This document shows, piece after piece, positions 15,651-23,403 of a stretch of DNA of 64,000 nucleotides. This DNA comes from Lutimaribacter salitolerans. Its GTDB lineage: Bacteria > Pseudomonadota > Alphaproteobacteria > Rhodobacterales > Rhodobacteraceae. The stretch is from assembly GCF_042677865.1 (NCBI RefSeq), contig NZ_JBHUDD010000027.1, positions 1 to 64,000 of the forward strand, read 5' to 3'. Position numbers and translations under genes: made by a program. The notes beneath the pieces were generated by a model, which had not been told where the DNA came from, ran no database searches, and saw only the letters and a program-made list of their open reading frames with translations. How positions within the stretch are numbered: the first letter of the stretch is position 1; every line of letters begins with the position of its first letter.

Positions 15651-17149
15651 GCCATCCGCCCGTCCAGGGCGGCCACCGCCACGCTGGCCTGCTCGGCATC
15701 GTTGAACGGATAGGTCGTGTCGCCCACGATCTGCCCGGTTTCATGCCCCTTGCCGCAGATCAGCAGCGCATCGCCCGGTTGCAGGGCATCGACCCCGCGC
15801 AGTATCGCCTCGGCCCGGTCGCCCACTTCGGTGACGAAACCCACCCCGCCCGCGTCGATCACGCCTGCCATCAAGGCGGCGCGGATGGTGGCGGGGTCTT
15901 CGCTGCGGGGGTTGTCGTCGGTGACGATCACCTGGTCGGCGTGCTCTGCCGCCGCGCGCCCCATCAGCGGGCGTTTGGCCGTGTCACGGTCACCGCCCGC
16001 GCCGACGATGGCCACCAGACGCCCCATCACATGCGGGCGCAGCGCGCGGATGGCCGTGGCCACCGCATCGGGGGTATGCGCGTAATCGACGAACACCGCC
16101 GCGCCATTGTCGCGCGTGGCGGCCAGTTGCATGCGCCCGGGCACGGTATCCAGTTGCGGCAGAACGCGAAACACCGCCTCGGGTTCGGCCCCGGCGGCGA
16201 TCACCAGACCGGCGGCAATCGCCACGTTCTCGGCCTGGAACCCGCCAATCAGAGGCAGGCGCAGCAGATGCACATCGCCCTGCCAGGCAAAGCGGAGCTG
16301 CTGCCCGGTTGCGTCAAATCGCTGCGCCTGAAGCTGCAGGTCCATGCCCGGCTGGCTGCCCACGCGGATCACCTGCTGACCGCGCGCTTGCGCGATCCCG
16401 GCCATGTCGGGCCCCTTGGGATCGTCCATGTTGATCACCGCCGTGCCATCGGGCGGCAGCACGCGGTCGAACAGCCCCGCCTTGGCGGCAAAATACGCCT
16501 CGAACGTGTGGTGATAGTCCAGATGGTCCTGCGTGAAATTCGTGAATCCCGCCGCGCGCAGGTGCACGCCGTCAAGGCGGCACTGGTCCAGCCCGTGGCT
16601 GGACGCCTCCATCGCGGCATGGGTGATGCCCGCCTGCGCGCAGGCGGCCAGCGCGCGGTGCAGGGTGATCGGTTCGGGCGTGGTATGGGCCAGCGGCGCG
16701 GTATACGCGCCCTCGATTCCGGTGGTGCCAAGGTTCACAGCCTCAAGCCCCAGCGCGATCCAGATCTGGCGCGTGAAGGTCGAGACCGAGGTTTTCCCGT
16801 TCGTGCCCGTCACTGCCACCATGGTCGCGGGTTGTGTGCCGAACCACAGGGCGGCCGCACAGGCCAGCGCCTGTCGCGGTGCCTCGGCCACGATCACGGC
16901 GGCATCATGCGCGTCAATCACATCGGCGGCGATGCGCGCGCCATCCGCGTCGGTCAGCACCGCAACCGCGCCCATGCGCAGCGCGTATTGCACGAACTCG
17001 GCCCCGTGCACGCGGCTGCCGGGCATCGCGGCAAACAGGAAGCCATCCTTGACCTCGCGGCTGTCCACGGCCAGGCCCGTCACCGCCACCTCGCGGCCCC
17101 CTGCGGCGGTCAGCCCCAGCTCTGCCAGTGTTTTCGTCTGCCCGCCCAT
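15647..17149 (-). CDS. murE: UDP-N-acetylmuramoyl-L-alanyl-D-glutamate--2,6-diaminopimelate ligase
   Basis: A 500-residue Mur ligase adding meso-diaminopimelate. ATP loop VTGTNGKTSVSTFTRQI near residue 113; EASSHGLDQCRLDGV near 180; the DDNPRSEDP motif near 410, where DNPR is the signature for meso-DAP rather than lysine specificity, as expected for a Gram-negative bacterium. It starts 18 bp after ftsI and overlaps murF by 4 bp. Confidence 0.97.
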   Translation of the reverse strand: MGGQTKTLAELGLTAAGGREVAVTGLAVDSREVKDGFLFAAMPGSRVHGAEFVQYALRMGAVAVLTDADGARIAADVIDAHDAAVIVAEAPRQALACAAALWFGTQPATMVAVTGTNGKTSVSTFTRQIWIALGLEAVNLGTTGIEGAYTAPLAHTTPEPITLHRALAACAQAGITHAAMEASSHGLDQCRLDGVHLRAAGFTNFTQDHLDYHHTFEAYFAAKAGLFDRVLPPDGTAVINMDDPKGPDMAGIAQARGQQVIRVGSQPGMDLQLQAQRFDATGQQLRFAWQGDVHLLRLPLIGGFQAENVAIAAGLVIAAGAEPEAVFRVLPQLDTVPGRMQLAATRDNGAAVFVDYAHTPDAVATAIRALRPHVMGRLVAIVGAGGDRDTAKRPLMGRAAAEHADQVIVTDDNPRSEDPATIRAALMAGVIDAGGVGFVTEVGDRAEAILRGVDALQPGDALLICGKGHETGQIVGDTTYPFNDAEQASVAVAALDGRMA

Positions 17150-17167
17150 ACGCCTTGTCCGGTTGTG

Positions 17168-18955
17168 TTATTGCGTCGATGTCAGCGTTATATCAGCCAG
17201 CCTGCCCGGTTCAATCGATGGTCGCAGACCCAGCAACGGGGCCACGCGGCGGATCATCTCGGCGGCGACGGGCACGGCTGTCCAGCCGGCGGTGCGGCGC
17301 GGTTCCGAGCCCGAGGTTTCCACCGGCTCGTCCAGCGTGACGATCAGCACGTATTTCGGATCATGCGCCGGGAACATCGTGGCGAAGGTGGCAATCACCT
17401 TGTCCTCGTAATAGCCGCCCCCCCGCTCCTTTGGCTTGTCGGCGGTGCCGGTCTTGCCGCCCACCGCATATCCCGGCACCTCGCCAAAGCTGGCGGTGCC
17501 TTCGGTCACGACCTTGCGCAGCATGTCGCGGCTGACGGCGGCGACCTGCTTGGACATCACGCGCGGGCCATATTGCGGCCCCTCCTGTTTCAGCAGCGTG
17601 GGGGCCACGTAGGTGCCGCCGTTGGCGATCGCGGCATAGCCCGCCGCCAGATGCAGCGGCGTCGCCGACATGCCGTGACCATAGGAAATCGTCATCGTGC
17701 TGAGTTCGGACCATTTGGACGGCAAAAGCGGCCGCCCGCCCGATGCCTCGACAATCTCCAGCGGGGTCGGCTCGAAGAATCCAAGGCTTTTCAGGAACGC
17801 CTGCTGCCGTTCGGCCCCGATCATCTGCGAAATCCGTGCTGTGCCGATGTTCGAGGATTTGACGATCACCTTGGTCACGCTCATTTCCGAGCCATAATCG
17901 CGAAAATCGCGGATGCGGAACCTGCCCCAGCGCAGCGGCCCCTTGGTGTCGATGATGGTCGACTCGTTCACGATCCCAAGGTCCATCGCCTGCGCTGTGG
18001 CGAAAATCTTGAAGGTCGATCCCAGCTCGTACACACCCTGCACCGCGCGGTTGAACAGCGGGCTGTCGCTGGGGTTGCCCTCGGTCGGGGGGCGGGGGCG
18101 GTCGTTGGGGTCGAAATCGGGCAGGCTGACGATGCTGATCACCTCGCCGGTGTGCACGTCCATCAGGATCGAGGCCGCGCCCTTGGCGTTCATCAGCCGC
18201 ATGCCGCCATAAAGCACCTGCTCTGCAGCTGCCTGCACCGACAGATCCAGCGCCAGTTCCAGCGGCTGACCGCCCCGGGCCGGGTCACGCAACAGGTCGT
18301 CGAACTGCTTTTCCACGCCCGCCACGCCGATCACCTCGGCCGCATGCACGCCCTCGCGTCCGAAACTGGCCCCGCCCATGATATGCGCGGCCAGCCTGCC
18401 GTTGGGATACAGCCGCATCTCGCGCGGGCCGAACAGCAGGCCGGGTTCGCCGATGTCATGCACCGCCTGCTTTTGCTCGGGGCTGAGTTTCTTCTTGATC
18501 CACAGGAACTTGCGCTTGCCGGTGAAATCCTCGACCAGGTCTTCTGCGTCCAGGTCGGGAAAGATCTCGGCCAGCGCCTCGGCGGCCCCCAGCGGGTCGA
18601 TCATCTGCGGCGGCTGGGCATAGAGCGAATAGGTTTCCAGGTTGGTCGCCAGCACCCGGCCCTTGCGATCGACGATGTCGGCGCGCTGCGCGATGATCGC
18701 GGCACCGGCGGCACCGGCGCGCGGTTCCTCGGGTTCGGACGCCGCCAGATGGCCCATCCGCGCGCCCACCACGGTGAAGGCGCAGAAAAACGCCAGCCCC
18801 AGCACCAGCAACCGCCCCTCGGCACGGCGGCGGGCGCGGTCGCGCATGTCCTCGTGGCGCAGGCGGATGTTCTCGCGCTCGATCGCATCGGGGTTTTCAC
18901 CTTTCTGGCGCGCATCCAGAATGCGGGCCAGCGGGCGCAGCGGTGTGCGGATCAT
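17168..18955 (-). CDS. ftsI: peptidoglycan D,D-transpeptidase FtsI (PBP3)
   Basis: A 595-residue class B penicillin-binding protein for septal cross-linking. A basic cytoplasmic tail of about 45 residues precedes one membrane helix (LVLGLAFFCAFTVVGARMG, about 49-67), then the dimerisation domain (KGRVLATNLETYSLYAQP) and the transpeptidase with STFK (catalytic Ser, near 310), SSN (KSSNIGTA, near 365) and KTGT (near 500). Its ATG overlaps the ftsL stop as ATGA. The partner FtsL is encoded just upstream and FtsW is not in the window. Confidence 0.97.
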   Translation of the reverse strand: MIRTPLRPLARILDARQKGENPDAIERENIRLRHEDMRDRARRRAEGRLLVLGLAFFCAFTVVGARMGHLAASEPEEPRAGAAGAAIIAQRADIVDRKGRVLATNLETYSLYAQPPQMIDPLGAAEALAEIFPDLDAEDLVEDFTGKRKFLWIKKKLSPEQKQAVHDIGEPGLLFGPREMRLYPNGRLAAHIMGGASFGREGVHAAEVIGVAGVEKQFDDLLRDPARGGQPLELALDLSVQAAAEQVLYGGMRLMNAKGAASILMDVHTGEVISIVSLPDFDPNDRPRPPTEGNPSDSPLFNRAVQGVYELGSTFKIFATAQAMDLGIVNESTIIDTKGPLRWGRFRIRDFRDYGSEMSVTKVIVKSSNIGTARISQMIGAERQQAFLKSLGFFEPTPLEIVEASGGRPLLPSKWSELSTMTISYGHGMSATPLHLAAGYAAIANGGTYVAPTLLKQEGPQYGPRVMSKQVAAVSRDMLRKVVTEGTASFGEVPGYAVGGKTGTADKPKERGGGYYEDKVIATFATMFPAHDPKYVLIVTLDEPVETSGSEPRRTAGWTAVPVAAEMIRRVAPLLGLRPSIEPGRLADITLTSTQ

Positions 18956-19311
18956 TCGCTGTCCTCCGTCGTGGTCATCGTCGATGACAGCTCGATCGCG
19001 TCGGTCACCGGCATCAGATCTTCCTCGGGCGGGTATGGCACCTGATCGACCCGGCCGAACTGCTCGGGCGCGAAGGGCAGCAGCCCCAGCCGGTCATAGT
19101 TCAGCGCAGCCAGCTCGCGCAGGCGGTCGGGCCGGTTCAGATAGGCCCATTCCGCGCGCAGCATCGCCAGCCGCGCACGCGAATTGGCGATGTCGCGCTG
19201 CAACGCCTCGCTCTGGGCCAGCGCCTCCTGCGTCTTGTAATTCTCGTGATAGGCCCAGAAGGCCAGACCGATCACCGCGCAGGCGGTAAGAAGCGTCAGA
19301 ATTGAGCGCAA
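18952..19311 (-). CDS. ftsL: cell division protein FtsL
   Basis: A 119-residue bitopic protein: a short N-terminus, one membrane helix (ILTLLTACAVIGLAFWAYH, residues 4-22) and a periplasmic coiled coil of about 35 residues (QEALAQSEALQRDIANSRAR), followed by a short tail. It bridges FtsB/FtsI in the divisome. FtsL is poorly conserved, so the call rests on topology plus position between rsmH and ftsI. The only suitable start is TTG at 19311, one base after the rsmH stop, implying weak, coupled translation. Confidence 0.88.
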   Translation of the reverse strand: MRSILTLLTACAVIGLAFWAYHENYKTQEALAQSEALQRDIANSRARLAMLRAEWAYLNRPDRLRELAALNYDRLGLLPFAPEQFGRVDQVPYPPEEDLMPVTDAIELSSTMTTTEDSE

Positions 19312-19312
19312 A

Positions 19313-20302
19313 TCAATGCCCTTCCTTCAATTGCGGCAGCCCCAGCCCCTTGCGGTCGCTGTCTTTCGGAGCGGCATCCGTGCGGACGCCCACCCGCAGC
19401 TTGGCGCTGCGCGAGCGGGGGTTTTCCGCCAGTTCCTCGTCATCCGGGCCGATGGCCTTTTTCACCGGCAGGGTGAACTGCGGCGCGGCTTCCTCGATTT
19501 CGGGCATGAAACGGTTGGCCCGGCCACCCCCGCCCGACCGGTCGGTCAGAAACCGCTTCACGATCCGGTCCTCGATCGAATGAAAGGTCACCACCGCCAG
19601 CTTGCCGCCAGGTTTCAGCGCGCGTTCCGCCGCCTCAAGCCCCGCCACCAGTTCACCGTATTCGTCATTCACCGCCACGCGCAGCGCCTGAAAGCTGCGT
19701 GTCGCGGGATGGATCTGCCCCGGCTTGGCTCTTGGCAGGCACCCCTCGACGATCTCGGCCAGACGCAGCGTGGTGGTGATCGGCGCCTCGGCCCTTGCGC
19801 GCAGGATGGCCCGTGCGATCCGGCGGCTGGCGCGTTCCTCGCCATAATGAAACAGGATGTCGGCCAGATGCGCCTCTTCGGCGGTGTTGACGATATCGGC
19901 GGCGCTCTGGCCCTGCTGGCTCATCCGCATATCCAGCGGGCCGTCCTTCATGAAGGAAAAGCCACGCTCGGCCTGATCCAGCTGCATCGAGGACACGCCG
20001 ATATCCAGCACCACGCCGTCAAGATCGCTGCCATACGCGTCCAGACGCGAGAACACACCTTCGACCATCTGCAGGCGGTCGCCATACTGCCCCGCCCAAC
20101 CGGCGGCCATGTCGAAGGCCAGCGGGTCACGATCCACCGCGATCACGCGGTCCGCCCCGGCATCCAGCAGGGCGCGGGCATAGCCGCCCGCCCCGAATGT
20201 GCCGTCCAGCCAGACACCCTGCACAGGGTCAACCGCCCGCAACAGCGGGCGCAGCAGAACGGGGATGTGGGGGGCTGGATCGGGGGATGATGGCGCAGAC
20301 AT
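19313..20302 (-). CDS. rsmH: 16S rRNA (cytosine(1402)-N(4))-methyltransferase
   Basis: A 329-residue class I methyltransferase for N4 of C1402 in the ribosomal P site. HIPVLLRPLLRAV opens the domain; the SAM loop DGTFGAGGYARALLDAG is near residue 36-52; VVLDIGVSSMQLDQAERGFSF near 100-120 and the C-terminal SLEDRIVK-type block (HSIEDRIVKRFL) are RsmH hallmarks. ATG 20302 lies 4 bp after the mraZ stop; an earlier in-frame start at 20329 would overlap mraZ. Confidence 0.96.
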   Translation of the reverse strand: MSAPSSPDPAPHIPVLLRPLLRAVDPVQGVWLDGTFGAGGYARALLDAGADRVIAVDRDPLAFDMAAGWAGQYGDRLQMVEGVFSRLDAYGSDLDGVVLDIGVSSMQLDQAERGFSFMKDGPLDMRMSQQGQSAADIVNTAEEAHLADILFHYGEERASRRIARAILRARAEAPITTTLRLAEIVEGCLPRAKPGQIHPATRSFQALRVAVNDEYGELVAGLEAAERALKPGGKLAVVTFHSIEDRIVKRFLTDRSGGGGRANRFMPEIEEAAPQFTLPVKKAIGPDDEELAENPRSRSAKLRVGVRTDAAPKDSDRKGLGLPQLKEGH

Positions 20303-20306
20303 CGGC

Positions 20307-20810
20307 CTACTCCGTCCCGGTCCCGTCAAGGAAGACCAGCGGATCGAAATCCTCGGGCAGCTCTTCCAGCCAGGCCTCTGTCTTGGCCAGTTCTTCGGCC
20401 TCGTATGTCTCGGGCTTCCAGATCTGAAAGGTGTCGCCGGCGGCGATGAAGAACGCCTCGCCCTCGATCCCGATCTTCTGACGCAGCTTGGATGTCAGAA
20501 CGATGCGCCCCGTCTCGTCCACCTTGGCGGGTTCGGACAGACCGCTGAACAGCCGCTCCAGCATCCGGCGCTGCATCGAGCCGCGCGGCAGGGCGGCGAT
20601 CTTTTCATCGACCTCGGTGATGGCCTGGATGGTATAGCATTCAAGGTATTTGCGGCGATGGTCGCCATAGACGATCACGAATTCAGGAAGCAATCCGTCA
20701 GTATGGTTCGGGTCGCCCGCCTCGAGGACACGGCGAAACGAGGCTGGAATCGATACCCGCCCCTTGCTGTCCACCTTGTGGCGGCTTTCGCCTCTGAACC
20801 TGCGAACCAC
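20307..20810 (-). CDS. mraZ: transcriptional regulator MraZ
   Basis: A 167-residue AbrB-like swapped-hairpin DNA-binding protein that represses its own dcw cluster in several bacteria. Two copies of the family motif are visible: VDSKGRVSIPASFRRVLEAG near residue 13-32 and VDETGRIVLTSKLRQKIG near 97-114, each with DxxxR. The start is taken as GTG 20810 (giving VVRRFRGES at the N-terminus) because this matches the family; the frame stays open further upstream through the leader terminator, which is unlikely to be coding. First gene of the dcw cluster. Confidence 0.94.
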   Translation of the reverse strand: MVRRFRGESRHKVDSKGRVSIPASFRRVLEAGDPNHTDGLLPEFVIVYGDHRRKYLECYTIQAITEVDEKIAALPRGSMQRRMLERLFSGLSEPAKVDETGRIVLTSKLRQKIGIEGEAFFIAAGDTFQIWKPETYEAEELAKTEAWLEELPEDFDPLVFLDGTGTE

Positions 20811-20861
20811 TGTCCCGGTGATCCTCTCTCCCCCACATGTTGCAGCGAACCGCTTGCCCGG

Positions 20862-20904
20862 AATGAAAACGGCGGACTGAGCTGCTGCCACTGCTCAATC
20901 CGCC
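20862..20904 (-). terminator. rho-independent terminator in the mraZ leader
   Basis: On the minus strand GGCGGATTGAGC pairs with GCTCAGTCCGCC around a 10-nt loop, followed by GTTTTC. It lies 52 bp before the mraZ start codon, so transcripts from the dcw promoter would partly stop before the genes. In Rhodobacter sphaeroides such a structure defines the 3' end of the abundant sRNA UpsM. Confidence 0.7.
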
Positions 20905-21130
20905 GCCCTCGTCCCGCGTGTCGCGGGGTGTCCGACTGCGCGCGCCACCTGGGGGGATGTCTGCTCGCTCGCGCGCCGGATCTCTTTGTTCGATGAGCGG
21001 GGTGCCTGTATGAAACCTGACTTGGGAGTTTTGCGGGGGTCTTGGTGCCCCTCTGTCTTCCCGTCCTCATCGTGGTTACAGGGATGCCATGGGAATTCAT
21101 GGAAATCAACAGGAAAGTGAGGCTAAAACC
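20862..21130 (-). ncRNA. UpsM-like leader RNA of the dcw cluster
   Basis: The stretch upstream of mraZ has no convincing ORF but carries a promoter-like pair (21137-21165), a CCCGCG-TGT-CGCGGG hairpin near 20912-20926 and a strong terminator before mraZ. R. sphaeroides makes the sRNA UpsM (upstream sRNA of mraZ) from exactly this position by partial termination and RNase E processing. The match here is by position and architecture, not by sequence comparison; ends are approximate. Confidence 0.5.
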
Positions 21131-21136
21131 CACAGC

Positions 21137-21165
21137 ATCTTGTCTGACGGGCCTGTGTAAAACAA
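21137..21165 (-). promoter_or_regulatory. candidate dcw cluster promoter
   Basis: On the minus strand TTGTTT (21165-21160), 17 bp, CAAGAT (21142-21137). The -35 agrees reasonably with the housekeeping consensus and the -10 moderately. Transcription would start near 21130, giving a leader of about 320 nt before mraZ. The -35 overlaps one arm of an inverted repeat (21163-21172 and 21227-21236). Confidence 0.4.
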
Positions 21166-21186
21166 GATATTGAGGGAGTTTTGGCT

Positions 21187-21369
21187 GAATCTACACCAAA
21201 TCCGGGCCAATCCTCGAAAGTCACCACAATATCTTGAGTGCGCTCGCTGCCAAAGAAAGCTCCCATAATTTCCCGAGAAACTTTGAAGCGTGGGAAGCCC
21301 GCCCACGTTTTGCAGCGGGATTCCTTAAGAAACCAGAAGAATCACAACGGAATCACCGGTCTGTGATTC
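21187..21369. promoter_or_regulatory. cluster of five GANTC (CcrM) sites upstream of the dcw promoter
   Basis: GANTC occurs at 21187, 21319, 21339, 21350 and 21365, four of them within 51 bp. GANTC is the target of the cell-cycle methylase CcrM, and in alphaproteobacteria such sites mark GcrA/CcrM-dependent promoters of division genes. The surrounding 300 bp are lower in GC than the flanks and hold no convincing gene. Confidence 0.5.
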
Positions 21370-21533
21370 GAGGGTTGCGGGCTAGGGCCATGATTTCCCA
21401 TGAGGCGGACCATGCTTTCCCACGCCAGCCCTGATCCGACGCGGATCAGACCGCGCGCAGGCGCATCCACAGACTCAAACGACCATCGGCCCAAGGGCGC
21501 GACGGTCGCTTGTTCCCTGCTGCACGGTTCGGA

Positions 21534-22607
21534 TCAGGCCGTGCCGCCCGCGATCAGCCCTTGCGCCAGTTGCGCATAGGCTTGCGCCGCCGGGCTGTCG
21601 CCCAAGGCGACCGGCGTGCCCGCATCGCCCGCCAGTCGCGTATCGAGATCGATGGGCAGTTGCGCCAACAGCGGCACGCCCATGGCCGTCGCCTCGGACG
21701 CCACGCCGCCATGGCCGAATATCTGCGCCTCGTGCCCGCACTTGGGACAGATGTAGGTCGACATGTTCTCGACCAGTCCCAGAATCGGCGTCTTGAGCGT
21801 CTGGAACATGTCGATCGCCTTGCGCGCATCCAGCAGCGCCACATCCTGCGGGGTGGACACAACGATGGCCCCATCCAGCGCCGCGCGCTGGCACAGCGTC
21901 AGTTGCACATCGCCCGTGCCTGGCGGCAGATCGATGATCAGCACATCCAGTTTGCCCCACTCTACCTGCCCCAGCATCTGCTGCAACGCGCCCATCAGCA
22001 TCGGACCGCGCCAGACCACGGCCTTGGCCGGGTCCATCATCAGCCCGATGGACATCATGGTGACCCCATGGGCCTGCAACGGGATGATCGTCTTGCCATC
22101 GGGGCTGGCCGGACGCTTGGACACGCCCATCATGCGCGGCTGGCTGGGGCCATAGATATCGGCATCCAGCAACCCGACGCGCCGCCCCTGCTTCGCCAGC
22201 GCCACCGCCAGGTTCGACGACACCGTGGATTTGCCCACGCCACCCTTGCCCGACCCGACCACTAGGATACGGTCCACCCCCGCCGGCCTCATCGGCCCTG
22301 CCTGCGGCTTGGGGTGTCCGCCCACCTTCAGGCTGGGAGCGGGCGTGGCAGGCCCTGCCGGTCCGTGCGCGGTCAGCGCCACCGACACCGACTGCACCCC
22401 GGGCAGGCGCGCCACGGCCTCTTCGGCAGCCACGCGCAGCGGCTCCATCGCGCGGGCAGCCTCGGGCGTCGGGGCCTCGATAACGAATCGCACCGCGCCA
22501 TCATCGACGGTCAGCGCCCGCACCATGCCGCGCGAACCAAGGTCTCCGCCGTCCGGCAGGCTCAACCGTGCCAGCGCCTGTTCTACCGCCTCTTTGGTCA
22601 ATGCCAT
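21534..22607 (-). CDS. apbC: Mrp/ApbC/NBP35-type iron-sulfur cluster carrier ATPase
   Basis: A 357-residue P-loop protein that binds and transfers [4Fe-4S] clusters to apo-enzymes. An N-terminal MIP18/DUF59-like domain (about residues 1-80) is joined by a proline-rich linker to the ATPase with deviant Walker A GSGKGGVGKST (near 120) and the cluster-binding CPKC (near 283). ATG 22607 has AGGAGG 7 nt upstream; a longer frame begins at 22658 without a ribosome site. It lies upstream of the dcw leader on the same strand; a CTGATCCG-ACG-CGGATCAG hairpin at 21431-21449 may end its transcript. Confidence 0.95.
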   Translation of the reverse strand: MALTKEAVEQALARLSLPDGGDLGSRGMVRALTVDDGAVRFVIEAPTPEAARAMEPLRVAAEEAVARLPGVQSVSVALTAHGPAGPATPAPSLKVGGHPKPQAGPMRPAGVDRILVVGSGKGGVGKSTVSSNLAVALAKQGRRVGLLDADIYGPSQPRMMGVSKRPASPDGKTIIPLQAHGVTMMSIGLMMDPAKAVVWRGPMLMGALQQMLGQVEWGKLDVLIIDLPPGTGDVQLTLCQRAALDGAIVVSTPQDVALLDARKAIDMFQTLKTPILGLVENMSTYICPKCGHEAQIFGHGGVASEATAMGVPLLAQLPIDLDTRLAGDAGTPVALGDSPAAQAYAQLAQGLIAGGTA

Positions 22608-22769
22608 CCCGGTGCCTCCTGTTTGCGCCAAAGGTGGCGGTTTTGCGCAGATTGACAACCCCCGGCCCCTTTCGTGTTTTCAACGCGCTCAAATTGCGGG
22701 CAGCGCGGGGCGAAAATAGGGCAGCAAGGCTTATGCATTTTCTGCATGGCAGCATTGCGCAAGAAACCA

Positions 22770-22798
22770 TTGTGCAGGTGCAGCATTTTCCTAAGTAT
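22770..22798 (+). promoter_or_regulatory. candidate RpoH-type promoter of the DUF1127/CcsR unit
   Basis: TTG, 17 bp, CCTAAGTAT. In R. sphaeroides the equivalent DUF1127-CcsR operon is driven by the stress sigma factors RpoHI/RpoHII, and this spacing is compatible with an RpoH-like promoter. The hexamer match is modest. It would give a leader of about 50 nt before ATG 22855. Confidence 0.35.
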
Positions 22799-22854
22799 GG
22801 GTAACAACAGCGGCGCAGACAACGCCGAACGAGACAGACGCAAGGACCGCCCAG

Positions 22855-23064
22855 ATGGCTTTCGCAAGTGACATGACACGCAGCGCCCCCGCCAACCGCG
22901 GCAGGTTTGCCGACTTGGCCGGTCGGATCGCACGCTATCGCCTGTATCGGCAGACGTTGAATGAACTGGCCGCGCTGAACAACAGCGACCTGGCCGATCT
23001 GGGCATCTGTCGCGCGCAAATCCGCGCACTGGCATACGAGGTCGCGTATCGCGACCAGGCATAA
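22855..23064 (+). CDS. DUF1127 (YjiS-like) small basic protein, CcaF1-type
   Basis: A 69-residue arginine-rich protein whose C-terminal 45 residues match DUF1127: RLYRQTLNELAALNNSDLADLGICRAQIRALAYEVAYRD, with the LNxLxxxxLxDLGI core. In R. sphaeroides the DUF1127 gene immediately before the CcsR sRNAs encodes CcaF1, an RNA-binding protein affecting CcsR maturation and stability. Here the stop codon lies about 10 nt before the first CcsR-type hairpin, so the same mRNA/sRNA arrangement is present. Start ATG 22855; a second in-frame ATG (codon 7) is possible. Confidence 0.9.
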   Translation: MAFASDMTRSAPANRGRFADLAGRIARYRLYRQTLNELAALNNSDLADLGICRAQIRALAYEVAYRDQA

Positions 23065-23070
23065 GGAACA

Positions 23071-23339
23071 CAGAGTTCAGATGGCCCTCTCCTCCTCCCT
23101 GGGTCATCTGTGAACTGGCGGCGGCATCCTCTCCTCCTCCCTGGATGTCGCCGCATCTTACAACGGCCTGAAAAGGCCACCGAGATACGGACGCTCCTCT
23201 CCTCCTCCCTGGGGCGGTCGTATGAAAGAGCGGCGGCATCCTCTCCTCCTCCCTGGGTGCCGCCGCATTTCGACTGACACGGCCCGCAAGGGTCACACGG
23301 ATACGGCGCGCCCCTCCTCCTCCCTGGGCGTTCCGTGGC
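23071..23339 (+). ncRNA. CcsR-type small RNA array: five hairpins with CUCCUCCCU loops
   Basis: Five consecutive stem-loops, each showing CTCCTCCCT in the loop between unrelated but self-complementary arms: 23075-23115, 23118-23154, 23185-23223, 23230-23266 and 23296-23337; a sixth forms the terminator. Only the loop motif is conserved while stems vary with compensating changes, as in the CcsR1-4 RNAs of Rhodobacter (conserved CCUCCUCCC motif, stress-induced), which lie in the same place after a DUF1127 gene. The motif is anti-Shine-Dalgarno-like. Rhodobacter has four copies; this array has six loop motifs. Confidence 0.85.
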
Positions 23340-23382
23340 AAAACGGCGGCTCCCTCCTCCCTGAGCGCCGCCGTTTTCTTTT
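23340..23382 (+). terminator. rho-independent terminator carrying the sixth CCUCCUCC loop
   Basis: AAAACGGCGGC pairs with GCGCCGCCGTTTT around a CCCTCCTCCCT loop, followed by CTTTT. It closes the CcsR-type array and reuses the same loop motif, so the last sRNA and the terminator are one structure. It also separates the array from the convergent uvrD gene. Confidence 0.85.
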
Positions 23383-23403
23383 GTCGGGTCTTTTGATGTG
23401 GCG

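Noticed and set aside
15308..19045. 1245-codon plus-strand frame opposite murE, ftsI and ftsL
   Set aside because: Shadow frame rich in Arg, His, Gln and Pro; the opposite-strand genes have clear family motifs and normal lengths.
21106..21306. 66-residue ORF on the minus strand in the dcw upstream region
   Set aside because: No ribosome site or recognisable domain; it overlaps the candidate promoter and GANTC cluster.
20890..21480. RNase P RNA gene upstream of mraZ
   Set aside because: Its position suggested it, but the conserved RNase P core sequences were not found on either strand; the UpsM-like layout fits better.
23071..23385. CRISPR array
   Set aside because: The repeated CTCCTCCCT motif is short, stems differ in every unit, spacing is uneven and there are no cas genes; it is a CcsR-type sRNA array.
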